The position numbers and the translations under genes were made by a program. 18,585 nucleotides of DNA, taken from assembly GCA_021413665.1 (NCBI GenBank), contig JAIOPW010000281.1:1-18585 (forward strand), in the 5' to 3' direction. Below are positions 16,020 to 18,585 of the stretch, piece after piece (position 1 is the stretch's first letter; each line of letters opens with the position of its first letter). Under the pieces are notes generated by a model. It was not told where the DNA came from. It was given only the letters and a program-made list of their open reading frames with translations, and searched no databases. This stretch comes from Rhodocyclales bacterium. GTDB lineage: Bacteria; Pseudomonadota; Gammaproteobacteria; Burkholderiales; Rhodocyclaceae.

Positions 16020-16987
16020 TGCAGTCGGTCCGGCGGAACTCGGTCGACTTCGATGCGGCCGAGTTCGATGGTGCTGAGCTCCGGAAAAAACACCAGGGCG
16101 ACGACTTTCAATACGCTCATGATGCCGGCGATGATGCCGCCATCGTCCGGTTGCAGCAGCGAGGACGGAGTCAGGCCACGGACCTGATTGTAGACCGACA
16201 TCTTCTTCTTGCCGGCTGCGGTACTGTAGTCGTCTTGGGAGCCTGGCCCGTTGGCGTTCCAGCCGTTGGCGAGGATCACGCTCTTCGCGGAAAAGCCCAA
16301 TTTCGTCCCGGTGGCGATGTAATCGTCGACCGTACAGGTGGCGCAGGGGCCGAGTCCGGCATTGGTGTTGTAGGCGACCTGCTTCACTGCGATCGTGACG
16401 TCGGCGGTGTACAGCCCGCGCGTATCGACCATGAAGTTGGATACCACCGACCCGGCATTTACCAGGGGCGTAATGAGGTCGTTGACCGTACCCGGCGCCT
16501 TGTCGCTGGCCAGGGAGGCGTCGTAGCTGCCCAGAGCCGTGTAGCCGCCGCGCGTGTTGTTGCTGACGTCGCCGTAGTTGTCCAGCAGCGTGTTGCCGCG
16601 CCGGTCGCGCCATAGCGGCTTGGAGCTGCCGCCAACCCAGCTTCCTGCCGTCTTGTCGGTGTCCTTGAAGGCCGTCGTGCCGCTGTCGGACAGCAGCCGC
16701 GCGCCGATTTCGACGCGAATCTGTTCGTCGGTTTTCTCGTTGGCATCCCACTTGTTGCTGAAGGTGCCACCGGAACCGATGCCAAAACTCTCCGCGGCGG
16801 CGCCACCGAACCAGACCGTACGTTCCCAGGCCGCATAGCGGGCGGCCTGCACCGTATAGGCCTTGATGTCCATGTATTTGGCGATCACCGGAATCGCGAG
16901 GAACAGCGGCACCATGACCAGCGCCGCGGCGATCAGCGCCTCGACCATGGCCTGCCCGCCCTGATGTGAAGAGTGCCGGAAATTCAC
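16016..16987 (-). CDS. TadE-like pilus assembly protein (pseudopilin), GTG start
   Basis: 323 aa. The leader MNFRHSSHQGG-QAMVEALIA has Gly11 followed by Glu at +5, then a hydrophobic helix (about 18-37) and the TadE-type run (MDIKAYTVQAARYAAWERTVW, seen in parts at 39-59). A CxxC (C215-A-T-C218) lies in the periplasmic part. The C-terminal region has a second hydrophobic stretch (about 284-301) before a terminal segment (IELGRIEVDRVPPDRL). It is larger than a classical TadE, closer to TadE/TadG-like proteins. The GTG at 16987 is in a GTGA overlap with the previous gene; the next ATG lies inside the mature part and would remove the leader, so GTG is preferred despite a weak ribosome-binding site. 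Confidence 0.83.
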   Translation of the reverse strand: MNFRHSSHQGGQAMVEALIAAALVMVPLFLAIPVIAKYMDIKAYTVQAARYAAWERTVWFGGAAAESFGIGSGGTFSNKWDANEKTDEQIRVEIGARLLSDSGTTAFKDTDKTAGSWVGGSSKPLWRDRRGNTLLDNYGDVSNNTRGGYTALGSYDASLASDKAPGTVNDLITPLVNAGSVVSNFMVDTRGLYTADVTIAVKQVAYNTNAGLGPCATCTVDDYIATGTKLGFSAKSVILANGWNANGPGSQDDYSTAAGKKKMSVYNQVRGLTPSSLLQPDDGGIIAGIMSVLKVVALVFFPELSTIELGRIEVDRVPPDRLQ

Positions 16988-18585
16988 AAGAGCCCCGCGC
17001 GGTGGATTTCCATCGAAATGTACTGTTCGATGAAATTGTTGGGCACCAGCCGAGCCTGCCAGTAAGGATTGTAGAGGCTACCCAGTTCGGTGGCGCCGGC
17101 GCTGCCTATGGTGCGCTTGAACCAGTCGAGCCCGCTGTCGGTCGTCGGCCGCGAAAAATAGACCTGCGCCTTGGAGAGGCTGCGCATCTTTCCTTCGCTG
17201 TCCAGGCTTCTTACCGGAGCGCCATTTACCGTCGCGAACTGCCCTGTACCGGGATTTTTCGGCATGTCGCTCACGTTCTTCTCGATCTCGATCACCAGCG
17301 GGGGCCCGGTAAGGTTTTCGGCACCGATATCTTTCACGTCCATGTATTGAGTGAGGCCACCAAACGTGTTCGGACTGAATGTGAGCGAAGTGCCTGCGCC
17401 CTTTTCCTGCTGCATGGCTGCCGAGATCTTGGTGGTCCAGCTGCTTAGTGATTCGCCATAGGCATTGCTGGCATCATGGCCGAAATTGTTGTCGCCGCTC
17501 AATACGTCGGGCTTGCTGAGCTGTTTTCCTGACTGCGCCGCACCATGAGACACGGGTATCCACGGCGGCACGAAGGGAATCGGCAGGGGGATCGGAATGC
17601 CGAGAATGCTGATCCAGAAAATGTCGACGCCGGAGAAACTTGAAGCGTCCATCGCCGTCCAGCTCCGCTTCGATTTCGATCCGGCGCCGCCTGGATTCGC
17701 GTTGCCATTGGCCGCCGCAGCCGGGGTGCGGGTGCGCGTGGTCGTGGGACACCCCGCCGGTGGGGTCGTGCCAAAGCAGCGTGTATCGACCCATTGGCCG
17801 CCATTGCGGGCATATGCACCGGCGGGATGGCCGGCGTCGCCGAGCTGGACCGTACCTGTGTCCCCGTCACAACCGGTATAGCCCGTTGTCGGAAGGTCAC
17901 TGTGATAGTCGACCACAAGAGGAGGCGAACTGCTCGAAACCGGATTGCCATTGCAATCCACGCCGGAGTCGCCGGTGCCACCACCGGTTCCCGAGGGGGC
18001 GCCGGTGCCGGCGTCGTTGGTTACCTTGAGTTCTGTGCCGCCCCGGTGGAACACCGGAAGGAACAGCGGACCCGAGGTATAGGGAATGAATACCGTCGGA
18101 TCGACAAAGGTCAGCGGCGGCGCGTAGAAAAAGGCGAAGCCCCAGGCGGGCTTGGTCGAGCGATCGCGCGAAAAGTCGTCCAGCGAGTCGGTCGTTACCT
18201 GGGCGAAGCGCTCCGCGTTCGTGCCGTCTCCCCCCGCGTCCAGATTGGGGTTCTTGAATTCCGTGAAATTGAACCACTTGTAAAAATGGTAACCAAGATA
18301 GAAGGCCGAACTGGAGGTGAGCTGAACCTTGTCGTCGTTGGCCTTGATGATGCTTCCGTCGCCATCGAGGATGGAAAGTGGTCCCTTGAACAAGGTTACC
18401 CCCAGCATGTCGTCCAGCGTTTGCCCCAGTGTGTCGAAGACGCCAAGTGTCTGGGAGACCGTCAAAGCGGTGGCGTAGTGGTAAACACGCTGGCTCTCGC
18501 TATATACCCGGATCAAACCGTCAAGCAGCGTGATCGCTCCCTTCATGAAGGTCGACCCCAACTTGCCCTCGTCAAAGACTCCGGC
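16984..18585 (-). CDS. Large TadG-like pilus-associated protein (5' end beyond window)
   Basis: At least 534 aa; the frame is open to the right edge, so the N-terminus is missing. A TTG at 18561 is possible but not credible as the start, because coding continues upstream of it. The visible part (numbered from the first complete codon at 18585) has a Gly/Ser/Thr/Pro-rich segment at about 190-310 with four Cys (first at 211), a hydrophobic Pro-rich stretch at about 320-345 (VDIFWISILGIPIPLPIPF) and a C-terminal region with KAQVYFSRP and LGSLYNPYWQARLVP. From memory, a C-terminal 'FSRP ... NP(Y/F)WQARLV' pattern is common in TadE/G-like proteins of betaproteobacterial Tad loci. Its N-terminal leader should lie just past the edge. 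The 3' end makes a GTGA overlap with the next pseudopilin gene. Function inferred from context only. Confidence 0.72.
   Translation of the reverse strand, partial: AGVFDEGKLGSTFMKGAITLLDGLIRVYSESQRVYHYATALTVSQTLGVFDTLGQTLDDMLGVTLFKGPLSILDGDGSIIKANDDKVQLTSSSAFYLGYHFYKWFNFTEFKNPNLDAGGDGTNAERFAQVTTDSLDDFSRDRSTKPAWGFAFFYAPPLTFVDPTVFIPYTSGPLFLPVFHRGGTELKVTNDAGTGAPSGTGGGTGDSGVDCNGNPVSSSSPPLVVDYHSDLPTTGYTGCDGDTGTVQLGDAGHPAGAYARNGGQWVDTRCFGTTPPAGCPTTTRTRTPAAAANGNANPGGAGSKSKRSWTAMDASSFSGVDIFWISILGIPIPLPIPFVPPWIPVSHGAAQSGKQLSKPDVLSGDNNFGHDASNAYGESLSSWTTKISAAMQQEKGAGTSLTFSPNTFGGLTQYMDVKDIGAENLTGPPLVIEIEKNVSDMPKNPGTGQFATVNGAPVRSLDSEGKMRSLSKAQVYFSRPTTDSGLDWFKRTIGSAGATELGSLYNPYWQARLVPNNFIEQYISMEIHRAGLL

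Noticed and set aside
15330..16751. Minus-strand frame of 473 codons ending at 15330
   Set aside because: Codons upstream of 16019 lie wholly inside the pseudopilin gene in another frame and give Arg/His-rich nonsense. The ATG at 16019 gives a signal peptide and a four-base overlap.

Overview
The window is GC-rich and gene-dense. Every gene lies on the minus strand, so transcription runs from the right edge (position 18585) to the left edge (position 1). The gene set suggests a high-GC Gram-negative proteobacterium, most likely a betaproteobacterium: a tight adherence (Tad, type IVc) pilus cluster with an FHA-domain CpaF, a DUF192 gene beside tadC/tadD, and a two-partner secretion pair. That placement is inference from gene content and composition only. 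No RNA genes, insertion sequences, CRISPR arrays, origins or rho-independent terminators were recognised.

Layout in transcription order: (1) 18585-14818, accessory pilus proteins: a large TadG-like protein cut by the right edge, a TadE-like pseudopilin with a GTG start, an unrecognised exported protein of 229 aa with an internal duplication, and a 171-aa pilin-like protein with a class III prepilin leader. (2) 14773-8892, the core Tad machine: cpaB/rcpC, cpaC/rcpA (secretin), cpaF/tadA (ATPase with an N-terminal FHA domain), tadB and tadC. (3) 8895-7357: a DUF192 protein, the TPR lipoprotein TadD and another TadE-like pseudopilin. (4) 7372-1, a two-partner secretion pair: tpsB (FhaC/ShlB-type outer-membrane transporter), then a very large tpsA (filamentous-haemagglutinin-like exoprotein) that leaves the window at the left edge after 1913 codons. 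Its distal part has two cysteine pairs, a Pro/Thr-rich linker and at least twelve copies of a 42-bp (14-residue, Gly/Ser/Asp) tandem repeat.

Most neighbouring genes overlap by 4 to 28 nt (GTGA or ATGA junctions at three or more places), and the largest gap is 44 nt. The window therefore looks like the inside of one long operon whose promoter lies beyond the right edge and whose end lies beyond the left edge. The most notable point is that the Tad pilus machine and the two-partner adhesin appear to be made from one message, with tpsB starting inside the last codons of a pseudopilin gene. Several usual Tad parts are not in the window: a short Flp major pilin, the prepilin peptidase (TadV/CpaA) and the localisation ATPase TadZ/CpaE, which would be expected between cpaC and cpaF. 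The FHA domain on CpaF may relate to the missing TadZ.
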